Shown: one piece after another, positions 45,439 to 55,200 of the stretch
Position numbering within the stretch: position 1 is the first letter of the stretch
How the letters are laid out: every line of letters starts with the position of its first letter
Assembly (NCBI GenBank): GCA_030447415.1
Contig: JAUJOZ010000012.1
Coordinates: forward strand, 1 to 64,000
From: Thermomicrobiales bacterium
GTDB lineage: Bacteria; Chloroflexota; Chloroflexia; Thermomicrobiales; UBA6265
Reading direction: 5' to 3'
Length of the DNA: 64,000 bases
The notes under the pieces: generated by a model
Database searches by the model: none
What the model was told of the DNA's origin: nothing
The model's input: the letters and a program-made list of their open reading frames with translations, nothing else
Made by a program: the position numbers and the translations under genes

Positions 45439-47790
45439 TCACGACGCCGGACGGCGCGCCCGCCGGGACACGACCAAGGCGGCGAGCAATCCCGCCAGGG
45501 TGGCGTAGGAGGCGAGCGAGACCGCCAACCCGAGTCGTAGGCTCCCAGACTCGTAGCGCAGCTCGACCACATGCTCCCCGGCCGGCACCGCCACCGCCCG
45601 CAGCAGGTAGTCGGCGGTGCGCACCTGGACCGGTTCGCCGTCGACGTAGGCCCGCCACGCCGGGTAGAAGACCTCGCTCAGCATCAGCAGCCCCGGCGCG
45701 TCGGTGCGCGTTTCGACCCGGAGACGCTCCGGCTCGTAGGCGGTAACGGTCGCCCGGTCCGCCGCCGGATCGGCGGGCTGTTCCAGCGCCGGCGGCAAGC
45801 TTTCCAGCAGCGCCATCCGGCGCGGATCGATCGCGCCAGCGGCAAGTCGCTGCAGCGCCTCCTTTGGCGGTGCCCACTCCGTGGTGTGCACGATCCAGGC
45901 GCGGGGCAACGCCTCCCGGTTCTCCAGCACGCGAACCCGGTCATCGGCGTAGACGGTGGGGTGCTCCGCGACGAGCCGCTGCAGGCCGGGCTGGTCGGCG
46001 GGGACGACGGCAGGGACGACCAGGTAGCGCGTGTTGAGGAGGTCGAGCAGCGGGGAGCCGAGCCCCCCCTCGTCCACGTTGGCGTCGTGGTACTCCTGTG
46101 GGTGACCGTTGAGGGCGATCAGGTAGTCAACGAAGCGGGTAGGCTGGACCGGGTTGTAGCCTTGCACGTCCTGCAGCCCGAGCAACGTCGCCCGGTTGTT
46201 GACCAGGAGCGCGGCGGCCGCCGGTTCGGCGAACTGGTAGCGGTAACGCACCCGTTGGTCGTTCTCGACCACCACCAACCCCGGGTCGTAGCCGACATAG
46301 CGGAACGGACCCTCGGTTTCCAACCGCGCCGCCAGGAACGCCGCGGCGCCGGTTGCTTCGCCGTAGGCGCGGAGGTCGACGCGGTGGAAGCCGCCGTACG
46401 GCGCATCGGCGAACGTTGCGCGGGCCGTGGCGAAGAGGTCGGCGCCGACGACCAGCAGGAGCAGCGCCGGGAGCGCCCGCGTCGCCGGGTGCGGCACGAC
46501 CGCCACGGCGACCAGCAGCGCCGCCGTGACCGCGGCGGCGAGGGCGGTCGGCGGGATGGCCGCCCCAACCAGCCGCAATCCAAGCGCGATCACCACCGGC
46601 GCCATCGCCGCCATGAGGAGACGGCCAGGTTGGCGCCGCCACCGCGCGAGCGAGGTGACCGTGGTGCCGGCCAGCAGCGCCGGGCCAAGGTAGCCGACCA
46701 TCGTCGCGCGCTCGGGCCAGTGGCGGTGAAGCGCCTCGAAGCGGGGCAGCAACTCGTAGAGCAGGGCATGCAGCGGCGTCGTCGCCCGCACCGCGAGCAC
46801 GACCGCGCCGAGGGAAAGGGCGGCGCAGTACGGGACCGCGAGTCGGCCGCGCGCCCGTAGGAGCGCCACGATGGCGAGGGCGACGCTCGCGGCCCCGGGG
46901 TAGTAGAGCGTCGGCCCCATCAGCCGCTCGAGTACCGCCGGCGTCGCGCCGCCCACCGTCGCCGCCCACGCCCCCTGGCCCCGATACTCGCCGCCCGCCA
47001 GGTTGGAGAGGGCGTTGTACTCCAAGCGAGGCAGGATGCTGGCCGCCGCCAGCCCGAACCCGAAGGCGAGGACCGCCCCACCGTGCAGGGCGAGGGCCAG
47101 GATCCGGGCCCACAGCGGCGGCCCGCCACCGACGGGTCGTGTCGGCGGGTCGAAGAGGGTGCGATAGGCCGCGTAGGCGCCGAGCGCAAGCAGTGTGTAG
47201 TAGGCGCCCTGACCGATCCAGGCGGCGAGGACCTGGCTCAAGGCAAAGCCGGACAGCCCCCACGCGCAGGCTCGGCCGAGCCAGGTTCGGCTCCGCACCG
47301 CCAGCTCCAAGCCGAGGATCGTCAGCGGGGCCCAGGTCGCGACCGGGGAGGTGGCGGGGCAACAGACCGAACGGCCGTAGAGCGACCCGGTGAAGGCGTA
47401 GGCCGTTGCCGCTACCAGCGCCCCGAGCACGCCCATCCCGAGCTTGCGCGCGAGGGCGTAGGTGGCGAGCGCGGCCAGTGCAAGGTGGCCGAGGACAAAG
47501 GTAGGAGCAGCGAGGGAGAGCGGCAGCGCGGCGAACAGGAGCATCGCCGGCAGGTAGGTCCAGCCCGACTGTGGGTCGGCGGCAAAGGGCGCACCCGCCA
47601 GGTTGCCCGGGTTCCAGACCGGCACCTCACCGGCCCGCAGCCGCTCCCCGAGGAAGCTGTACCATGGGTAGAACTGCGTGACCGAATCCTGGCCGGCCAG
47701 CAGCCCGCCCCACAGCAACTGCCCGGCCGCCACTCCGATCAGGGCGGCGATGCCCGCCGCTCCCCACGCATCGCGCCGCCGGCGAACCAC
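45439..47790 (-). CDS. YfhO-family multi-spanning membrane protein
   Basis: 783 residues. About 13 membrane helices lie in residues 10-470, starting with AAGIAALIGVAAGQLLWGGL and the family motif QDSVTQFYPWYSFLGERLRA-GEVPVWNP. A large soluble domain follows (residues about 480-740: LNTRYLVVP, VLENREALPRAWIV, LMLSEVFYPAWRAYVDGEPV, VELRYESGS), then a last helix. The family is linked to lipid or wall-polymer glycosylation. The GTG start at 47790 is in frame with the first helix. Transcribed alone. Confidence 0.85.
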   Translation of the reverse strand: MVRRRRDAWGAAGIAALIGVAAGQLLWGGLLAGQDSVTQFYPWYSFLGERLRAGEVPVWNPGNLAGAPFAADPQSGWTYLPAMLLFAALPLSLAAPTFVLGHLALAALATYALARKLGMGVLGALVAATAYAFTGSLYGRSVCCPATSPVATWAPLTILGLELAVRSRTWLGRACAWGLSGFALSQVLAAWIGQGAYYTLLALGAYAAYRTLFDPPTRPVGGGPPLWARILALALHGGAVLAFGFGLAAASILPRLEYNALSNLAGGEYRGQGAWAATVGGATPAVLERLMGPTLYYPGAASVALAIVALLRARGRLAVPYCAALSLGAVVLAVRATTPLHALLYELLPRFEALHRHWPERATMVGYLGPALLAGTTVTSLARWRRQPGRLLMAAMAPVVIALGLRLVGAAIPPTALAAAVTAALLVAVAVVPHPATRALPALLLLVVGADLFATARATFADAPYGGFHRVDLRAYGEATGAAAFLAARLETEGPFRYVGYDPGLVVVENDQRVRYRYQFAEPAAAALLVNNRATLLGLQDVQGYNPVQPTRFVDYLIALNGHPQEYHDANVDEGGLGSPLLDLLNTRYLVVPAVVPADQPGLQRLVAEHPTVYADDRVRVLENREALPRAWIVHTTEWAPPKEALQRLAAGAIDPRRMALLESLPPALEQPADPAADRATVTAYEPERLRVETRTDAPGLLMLSEVFYPAWRAYVDGEPVQVRTADYLLRAVAVPAGEHVVELRYESGSLRLGLAVSLASYATLAGLLAALVVSRRARRPAS

Positions 47791-48084
47791 TGTCCGGGCG
47801 AGGACGGGGGCGACGGGGCCGTGGTCGCGGGCAGGCCCGGGCGTACCGCGACCCTCATCGCGTCATCCCGAACGGCGGGGCATCGGGCGCTCTGTCCGCG
47901 GCCCCGGCCGTCACCGCCGTCGTCTCCCCACGCCCCTCGTCGCGAATCGTCGCGCCCACGGCGGACGGAGCGGCTCCCTCGGGTATCGCCGAACGGCAGC
48001 TCCCCGACGGTCCCCGCATGACCAGCGTGGGAGCTCCCGGTCGGGGCACCGGGTCGGATGTCGGATCGGCCGGTGTCGACCCAC

Positions 48085-48854
48085 TCACCGTCCTCCGAGC
48101 CGCGGAACAATCCCCGGCCGGGGAAGAAGTCGCGCCAGCCCCAGCGCCGCGCCGGCGACGGCAAAGCCGGCCACGACGTCGAGCACGTAGTGGTTGCCAG
48201 TGACCACGACGGCACCGCACATCAGCGCAACGTGAAGGCTCCCAGGATCGGCCCGATCCGGCGCCAGGGCAGCGCCGCCGCCAGCCAGAGGGCGGCGAAG
48301 ATCGTCCAGCCGATGTGCATGCTCGGCATCGCCGCGTACGGGTTCGCCCCTGCCAGCCCAGCTCCGGCCGGTGGGACCGGACCCCAGGCGGCGAGGGTGT
48401 CGACGAACGGGTAGCCGTAGGGCCCCATGAAGCGGGGCGGCGCCAGCGGATAGAGGGCGTACCAAGGGAACGCCAGCAGCGTCGCCAGGACGAAGGCGGA
48501 TCCCACCCGGCGGAAGGCGGTCGGCGCCAGCAGCAGCGCGAGCGCGGCGCTAAGGTAGACCCCGAGCTTCATCTGACGGTAGTAGGCGTTGGCGAGCTCG
48601 ATCGGCCACGCCTGCCCCAGCGCCCAGCGCTGAAGCTGGAGCTCGACATCGATGCGCAACGCCGCCTGCAGCGCCAGGAGGTCGAGAGCGTGGTCGAAGG
48701 CAACCGCCGCCGGCCGCACGAAGTAGGTCTTGCGCAGCGTGGTGTACGCCTGCAGCAGGACGAAGAGCGCCCCGACGCGCGTGAGAACCAACCAGGCCGC
48801 ACGTAAAGCGCGGCGGAGCAGGGGCAAGGCGCGACGAGCGCGGGCGGCGGGCAT
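48085..48854 (-). pseudogene. PAP2 family phosphatase gene with a 1-nt frameshift
   Basis: ATG 48854 after GGGGAG. Several membrane helices, then PSMHIGWTIFAALWLAAALP (first catalytic His motif) in the first frame, which ends GAFTLR-stop at 48222. The homologous sequence continues in another frame as VALMCGAVVVTGNHYVLDVV (second His and Asp) to a stop at 48085. Restoring one base near 48238 (GCCTTC[C]ACGTTG) joins them as GAFHVALMCG. Total 770 bases, one short of a multiple of three. Intact, it would be a membrane lipid phosphatase (inositol phosphorylceramide synthase-like topology). Confidence 0.85.
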
Positions 48855-49041
48855 CTCGACTCCCCGTCGTCCCGCCGCCCGATCGCGGCGCGGCGATGAC
48901 GATCGCGAACCACCCGCCGATTGTGCACGGCTCAGGTCACGGCCGTCCAGCGAGGACCGGTCGTGCGCGGAGCACCCGAACGTCGCCAGGCGGCGCCTTC
49001 GTCCCCATCCCTCGCCTGCCGGCGTCCGACCTCCGCCTGGT

Positions 49042-49386
49042 TCAGCGGCCGCGCCCGGGGACCGCCGGCAGGACCCGAAGCAGGGCGTCGAGGATGCGCG
49101 CCCGGTACTCGATCGCGGTGGCAACGTTGCGTTGGTGCAGCTCCAGCAGGGTCGCGTCGAGCTCGAACCCGCTCCCCTCCGCCGCGCGCACCGGGACGAC
49201 GGCGTCGCAGTCGCCGTCGAGCCGCACGGTCGTCCGCGCCACGGGCTTGGCGCCGTCGAAGCTGACGTCGCCCGTCGGACCGACCTGGACGTACTCCGTC
49301 ACCACCGTCATCGTGGCCGCATCCTCGACGTACCGCGCGCCCCTCGCCGCCGCGTGCCGGAGCGACAGTTCGAGCTCATTGGCCAC
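49042..49386 (-). CDS. Hypothetical protein, last gene of the conflict-system operon
   Basis: 114 residues from GTG 49386, which overlaps the upstream gene by 11 bases; AAAGGGGTAGGA precedes it. [40 protein letters not shown] and ATLLELHQRNVATAIEYRAR show a beta strand-rich middle and a helical end. It has no membrane segment and no recognised domain. Position makes it an accessory component of the operon. Confidence 0.65.
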   Translation of the reverse strand: MANELELSLRHAAARGARYVEDAATMTVVTEYVQVGPTGDVSFDGAKPVARTTVRLDGDCDAVVPVRAAEGSGFELDATLLELHQRNVATAIEYRARILDALLRVLPAVPGRGR

Positions 49387-50254
49387 GTCCTACCCCTTTC
49401 ATTCGTTCCTGTTTCCGCCCCCGGGACGCCTCGACCTGGTGGACCACGTCGGTGACGAACCGCCAGGCCGCCGGCAAGGCGAGCAGGGCACCGCCGGGCG
49501 CCAGCAGCACGGATAGCGTGACGGCACCGCGGGCCGCCAGCGCCAGCGCCCGCAGGGTCGCCGCGCGGGAGGCCAACACCAGGCCAACGGTGCGCCCATG
49601 CAACTCGCCCAGCGCGGGGTCGCCCCGTATCGCCCACACCGTCTCGGCGTCCCCCGTCCAGCCGACGGCGGTCCGACCCAGCAGCAGCCCTTCGACCCGA
49701 GTCTCGACCCAGGCGTCGCCGGCAACAAGCTGCCGCAGGCGGGCGGCTCCCGCCTCGAACTGGGCCTCCGCCCGCGCCCAGCCGCCGGCAAGGGCGTCGC
49801 CTAGCCCGTAGCTGATAGCCGTGCGCTCACCCTCCAGTTCCGCCAGCGCCCCGAGCAACGCCGCTTCGGCCGGGGCCAGCCCCCCCGAGACGTCGAACGA
49901 CGCGGCCGCCCGCGACGCGATGAGCGCGTCCAGCCGAGCGGCCGCCTTGGTTAGGGCGTCCTCCGCCGCCGCCTGCCGCTCTTCGCCACCGGCCACGCAG
50001 GCCACCGCCAGCCGCCGATCCGCCGGCAGATCGGCCCGCCACACGGACACCGTGCCTGCGGCCCCGCCCGCCCCTGCGCCGAGATCAAAAGCGAGGGCGC
50101 CGGCTGGCGAGCCGGCCGCGGGTTCGGGGACGACGGCCCAAGGCCCGAGGACGTCCGGCGTGCCACCGGTTGGAACACCGTCCACGAGCGCGAACACCGG
50201 CAGCCCCGACCCGGACGCGACGACGCCGGTCGGCTCCCCCGCGCACCCGGTCAC
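49376..50254 (-). CDS. Hypothetical membrane-associated protein in the conflict-system operon
   Basis: 292 residues. GTG 50254 overlaps the protease stop by 4 bases (GTGA). The N-terminal half is Gly/Ala-rich beta ([20 protein letters not shown]), the middle is helical ([40 protein letters not shown]), and residues about 235-275 are hydrophobic ([30 protein letters not shown]), likely membrane-embedded. No family recognised. It may anchor the complex or form a membrane-perturbing element; that is inference from position only. Confidence 0.65.
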   Translation of the reverse strand: MTGCAGEPTGVVASGSGLPVFALVDGVPTGGTPDVLGPWAVVPEPAAGSPAGALAFDLGAGAGGAAGTVSVWRADLPADRRLAVACVAGGEERQAAAEDALTKAAARLDALIASRAAASFDVSGGLAPAEAALLGALAELEGERTAISYGLGDALAGGWARAEAQFEAGAARLRQLVAGDAWVETRVEGLLLGRTAVGWTGDAETVWAIRGDPALGELHGRTVGLVLASRAATLRALALAARGAVTLSVLLAPGGALLALPAAWRFVTDVVHQVEASRGRKQERMKGVGRGQ

Positions 50255-52254
50255 GGCCTAAACGCGCCCAGCAACCCGCTCGCCGCCGACACCGCCGTCT
50301 TGAGCAGCTCCGTCCGGTTCGCCTGCGCCCGCTGCACCATGTCGGCGTGGATCGCCCAGATGGCGTCGTCGCCATCCCCGACCTCCTCGGGGACGCAGAC
50401 GAGGGCGTCACCGTCGAGGCTGATCCGGGTCACCGCCCGCAGGCGGGCGGAGCCGCCAAAGCGGCGCGTGGTGCCGTCATAAGTGACGCCGGCCATGTCG
50501 TCGCTGACGTAGGTCAAGACCTCGAGGCTGGTCGCGTCGTCGACTGCTTTCTGCAGTGCCCGGCCGAGCTGCTCGGTCAAGCCCTGCAGCGCGTCGACCA
50601 GACGGGCCTGCGCCTGTCGCAGCGGCGAGTCGTCGCCGAATAAGCCGAACGCCTCGGCGCTCCCCCCGGCCAATTGGGTATTCCGATCGGGCTCTGGTGG
50701 TGGTAATGACGGAGTGTTCGTGCGCGGAACGGTCACGGTCCCGATGGTCTGTCGCCCCTGCTCGACCGTCGCATCGGCGCCGACGACCAAGCGCACCGCC
50801 GGGTCGCCGAGGACGACGTAGCTGCGGGCATCGTTGTTCGCCGTCCACATCCCGGCCAGCGCGAAGTCGTCGGGCACCTTGCCGAACTCGATCTCCTCGA
50901 GCTCGGCGCTCAGCACCGTCGAGAGCTCGGCGTAGCGCTCGTTGAAGAACTCGACCGCCGAGCCGATGGGGTGGCCTTCCATCAGCCGCTTGAGGCTACT
51001 GGTGAAGACTCCCAGTTGGCGGCCGGTCTGCTCCCACACGAAGGAGTAGCCCCAGGCCCGCTCGACGTGGCCGACGACGGCCAGCGCGCCACCGTTCGGG
51101 TGGCCGAGCAGGCGTCGCGGCAGGCCGGCGACGAAGGCGTGCGGGGCGATCGCCTGCCGCCGCTTGAACGCCTGGCGGGCAAAGTCGTCGAGTCGGGGCG
51201 TGCCGGCGCCGTAGCAGGCGAAGTGGAAGGCGATCAGACCGAGCAGGCGGGCGTCGTCACCCACGTCCTCGGCGGCGACATAGTGGTCCGGCGGGATCGA
51301 GCCGCGCCACTCCTTCGGGCCAGACCAATCCTGGCACAGCAGCGCTCCCTGGTGGGGAAGCTGGCGCGGGTCGCCGTCGGGGAAACCCATGCCGTGACTG
51401 GCGGTAAAAAGGAGCGCGGGGGTCTCGTCCCCGCCCAGCAGCGGGCGGAGCCGAGCCTTGGTCGCCTCCTCCCCGAGCACCGTCCGCACGGACCAATCCA
51501 GCTTGTCCCCGCCGACCTGCGCGGCGAGTGGCGTGACAAGCTCGTCCGCGCTGAGGATGGTGGCCTGATCATCCGGGTTCCGGACGCCGACGAAGGCGGC
51601 CTGACGGGGGAGCGGCCGCTCAGTCTCCGCCGCCACGACGCTCGCGGCGTAGCGGGCGTACTCCTCCGGCGTCTCGAACCAGATCCGGCCCACGGCGTGC
51701 TGCACGTCGAGGTGGTACTGGAATCGGTACGGGATCGCCTCGGGGTCGCCGACGAGCAGCAGGTAGTAGGGCATCCGGTCGGGGTCGACCGGGCCGGGAC
51801 CGGCGCCATGGCGCGCGAGGAAGTCGTTCTTGGCGTCGCCCGGGCGGTACCCGTCGCCGCCGGTGAACTCCCGGAAGCGCTGCTCGGTGGTGGCTGCGGC
51901 CTGCGCCCGCCGGTGCTCCAACAGCGGAGCGAGCGCTTCCTTGACCGCGGGATTGGCGCCGTGAGCGAAGACGACGCCCCAGCCCGCCTGCGCGAGGTCC
52001 TTCGGGTCGACCCCCTCGATCGGCGCGAAGAACGCCTCGGTGCTCTGTCGGTGTCGCCAGCCTAGTTCCTGGAGATGTCGCTGCTCCGCTGGGTCATCCG
52101 GCCGCGGCCGAACCGACGCGTTCGGCTCGTCGAGCGGCTTGCCTTGAGCGATGCTGGCGACATCGTGGGCCGTCAACGGCGGCGTCAGGTACGCACCGGT
52201 CGCGCCGTCGACGCCGTTAAAGATCAGGGGCATCGCGGCAGTATCCGCGCTCAT
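50251..52254 (-). CDS. Caspase-like clan CD cysteine protease (C25/CHAT-like)
   Basis: 667 residues. A caspase-hemoglobinase fold is indicated by the dyad H287 ([12 protein letters not shown]) and C347 ([12 protein letters not shown]), preceded by [20 protein letters not shown] and followed by [15 protein letters not shown] and [16 protein letters not shown]. This resembles gingipain-type C25 and CHAT proteases, which usually cleave after Arg or Lys. The C-terminal 130 residues form a separate domain ([20 protein letters not shown]). ATG overlaps the WD40 gene stop by 4 bases (ATGA), so translation is coupled. Probable protease effector activated by the upstream STAND protein. Confidence 0.78.
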   Translation of the reverse strand: MSADTAAMPLIFNGVDGATGAYLTPPLTAHDVASIAQGKPLDEPNASVRPRPDDPAEQRHLQELGWRHRQSTEAFFAPIEGVDPKDLAQAGWGVVFAHGANPAVKEALAPLLEHRRAQAAATTEQRFREFTGGDGYRPGDAKNDFLARHGAGPGPVDPDRMPYYLLLVGDPEAIPYRFQYHLDVQHAVGRIWFETPEEYARYAASVVAAETERPLPRQAAFVGVRNPDDQATILSADELVTPLAAQVGGDKLDWSVRTVLGEEATKARLRPLLGGDETPALLFTASHGMGFPDGDPRQLPHQGALLCQDWSGPKEWRGSIPPDHYVAAEDVGDDARLLGLIAFHFACYGAGTPRLDDFARQAFKRRQAIAPHAFVAGLPRRLLGHPNGGALAVVGHVERAWGYSFVWEQTGRQLGVFTSSLKRLMEGHPIGSAVEFFNERYAELSTVLSAELEEIEFGKVPDDFALAGMWTANNDARSYVVLGDPAVRLVVGADATVEQGRQTIGTVTVPRTNTPSLPPPEPDRNTQLAGGSAEAFGLFGDDSPLRQAQARLVDALQGLTEQLGRALQKAVDDATSLEVLTYVSDDMAGVTYDGTTRRFGGSARLRAVTRISLDGDALVCVPEEVGDGDDAIWAIHADMVQRAQANRTELLKTAVSAASGLLGAFRP

Positions 52255-55200
52255 GGGCGCTCGCTCCTCCGTGACACGCCGGCCGCGCGTCGGACCCGTC
52301 CCCGAGGTCGGGTGGGAGCGGATCCAAGAAGCCCGAGGCCACCGGCAGAGTCATCCCCACCCCCAAGGATCCACGACCCATCCCGGATCCGGGCATCGCC
52401 ACGGCTCGCGGTGCGGCTGGAACCACCGCTTACCGCGGACCTGGAGCTGCCCACCGGCGTCGCGTCGGTAGGCACCGGCGAGCCGGCGCCGTCCTGCGGC
52501 GCGGCGTCGGGGATCTGAATCGCGGTGAGGAGGTCCTCGACCAGGGCGATCTGGCGCTGGTACTCCCGCGGCGGGACCGAGAAGTAGATCTCGAGCACCG
52601 CCTCGCCCTGAACAAGGGTGCGGCACTCAAGGTAGCTCTGCCACGGCACGATCCCCCCGTCCTCGAAGGTGTAGGCGTAGACCGAGGAGGCCCGCGTCTC
52701 GTCACCCGACGCCGCCTCCACCGCGTCCACGTTGGCGACCCCCGCCGCGGCATGAAGGCGGTCCACTAGACCCGCTAGACACGCTTCGGCGTTGCCCTCG
52801 TAAGCCTCGTAAGCCGTGAAACTGACGGTGTTGCCCTGCGCGTTGCCGAGCTGCAGCCTCTCGATGGCCCCATCCGACGGCATGCCGAACACCGCCCAGA
52901 CCGTCTCGTCCCAGGCGATGCTCCAGCCGAAGGTCGGGCTGGTGTAGGTGCCGTCCTCGCCCGCTGTCCCGGCGTCGCTGGTGGCCGATCCCGAGGCCGG
53001 CGTCGCGGCCGCGACCGATGTGTCGGTGCCTGGGGACGAGGCGGGGGGCGCATTCAACCCGTAGGCGTCGTCTCCCTTTTCGGTCGTCGCGAACTGGAGG
53101 TACTCGGTGCGGAGACCTTGGAGGGTTGCCGGGTCGAAGGGGTTCTGCTGCGACCGCAGGGCGACGAGCCATCCCTCCCGCGTGCGAATCTGACGCTCGT
53201 CAAGTCCGAACTCCCAAAGTTCGAACTTCCTGGCCCACGCGACGAAGCGCTCGAAGTCCTCGATCGCGCCCGCGGTGTCGCCCGTCAACGCCCGCGCCAG
53301 TCCCCGGCTGTCGTGGGGGTTCCCGTCCTCGGGTGCCAGTTCGATGGCGCGGTCGCAGGCGGGCAACACGACCTCTGCGAAGCCGTCGAGGCTCCCCTGC
53401 CAGCAGATCTCATTGTTGACGTTGGAGTCGTTCGTCCTGCGCGCCAACCGGACGGCCTCCTCGAAGGTGGCTTTCGCCAGGTCCGTCTCCCCGGCCAGGG
53501 CATACCAGTCGGCGTCGGCGAGGACCCCGTGCGGGCAGGTCGCCCGTTTCGGCTCGTCCCCGAAGTACTGCTTCCACTCCTCGTCGCTGAGGTTGCGGCC
53601 GGCGATGGTGCACGCGCGGGCCCGCAACAGCTCGAAGTCCAGATTCCACACCACCAGATTGTTGTCCGGTTCGCCGGCCGCCGCGAGCGTCTTGCCTTCC
53701 CGCCCGAACGCCAAGTCGTAGACCGATCCCATGTAGGCGTCGAGGGGCGGGGTGAGCGGCTGACCGGTGGCCACGTCCCAGAGGATGATCGCGCCGTCGG
53801 CGTCTCCGGAGGCGAGCGTGCGGCCGTCCGGGCTGAAGGCCACGGCGAACACGTGAGCTCGGTGCTCGGTGAGGGGTGGACCGAGCAGTCGACCCGTGGC
53901 GACCTCCCACAGGCCGACGGTGAGGTCCCCGCTGCTGGAGGCGAGCGTCTTCCCATCCGGGCTGAAGGCCAGGCTGTAGACCTCCCGTTGATGGCCGGTG
54001 GGTTGCCCATCGCGCATCTGGCCGGTGGCGACATCCCAGAGGACCACCGCGCCGTCCTCGCCGGCGGAGGCGAGCGTGCGACCGTCCGGGCTGAAGGCGA
54101 CGCTGTAGACGGCGCCGTTGTGGGCGGGAATCTCGCCTTTGCGGGCGCCGGTGACGGGATCCCAGAGAACGATCATGCCGTCGTCCCCGGCCGAGGCGAG
54201 CGTCGTCCCATCTCGGTCGAACGCCACATTCCAGACCGCGCCCGCCAGGTCGGTCAGGGGTTCGCGGCGTGGGGTCCCGTCAGCGACGGTCCAGAGCCGA
54301 ATCTCGCCCTCGGTGCAGACGGCGGTCTCCTCTTCCACTTCGGCGCAGCCGCTCGAAGCGAGCGTTGTGCCGTCCGGACTGAACGCGAGGCCTCGGACCC
54401 AATCGGTGTGGCCGGTGAAGGGGTCCCGGTGCTCGCCGGTGACGGTATCCCAGAGGACCACGGTGTCCCAGAGGACGACGGTGGTGTCACCACCGCCCCC
54501 GGCGAGCGTCACGCCGTCCGGGGCGAAGGCGACGCTGTTGACCCACTCGGTGTGACCGGGCAGGATCCCAGCGAGCGGTTGGGCGGCATCGACCCTCCAC
54601 AGGACGACCGTGCCGTCGGCGCCGCCCGAGACCAGTGTTCCGTCGACCGGATTGGCGGCCAAGCTATAGACGGCGTCGATGTGGCCGGTCAGGGTCGCTT
54701 CCCGCCGCTCGCGCGTTTCGACATCCCACAGCAGGATGCTCTTGTCGGTGCCCCCGGAGGCGAGCGTCGCACCGTCAGGGGTGAAGGCCAGTCCGAACAC
54801 GCTGCTGGTGTGGCCGACGAGGGGCTCCCCGTCGCGCTCGCGCTTGTCGACGTCCCAGAGGATGACCGCCCCGTCGACGCCGCCGGAGGCGAGCTTCTTT
54901 CCGTTCGGACTGAAGGCCAAGGAGAGGGCCTCGCCGGCATGAGCGGCGAGGGGTGGGGCGAGCGCCTCGCCGGTGGCAGCATTCCAGAGGACGACCGTGC
55001 CGTCCTGGCCGGCCGAAGCCAGCGTCCGGTCGTCCCGAAAGACCACCCTGGTCACGCCCCCCTCATGGCCGACGAGTGGATCGTCCTTGGGTTCCCGCGT
55101 GGCAACGTCCCACAGGCGCACGCTGCCGTCTCGGCCCGCGGAGGCAAGCGTCCGGCCGTTCGGGGCGAAGGCGACGGTCCAGACCTCGTCAGTGTGACCG

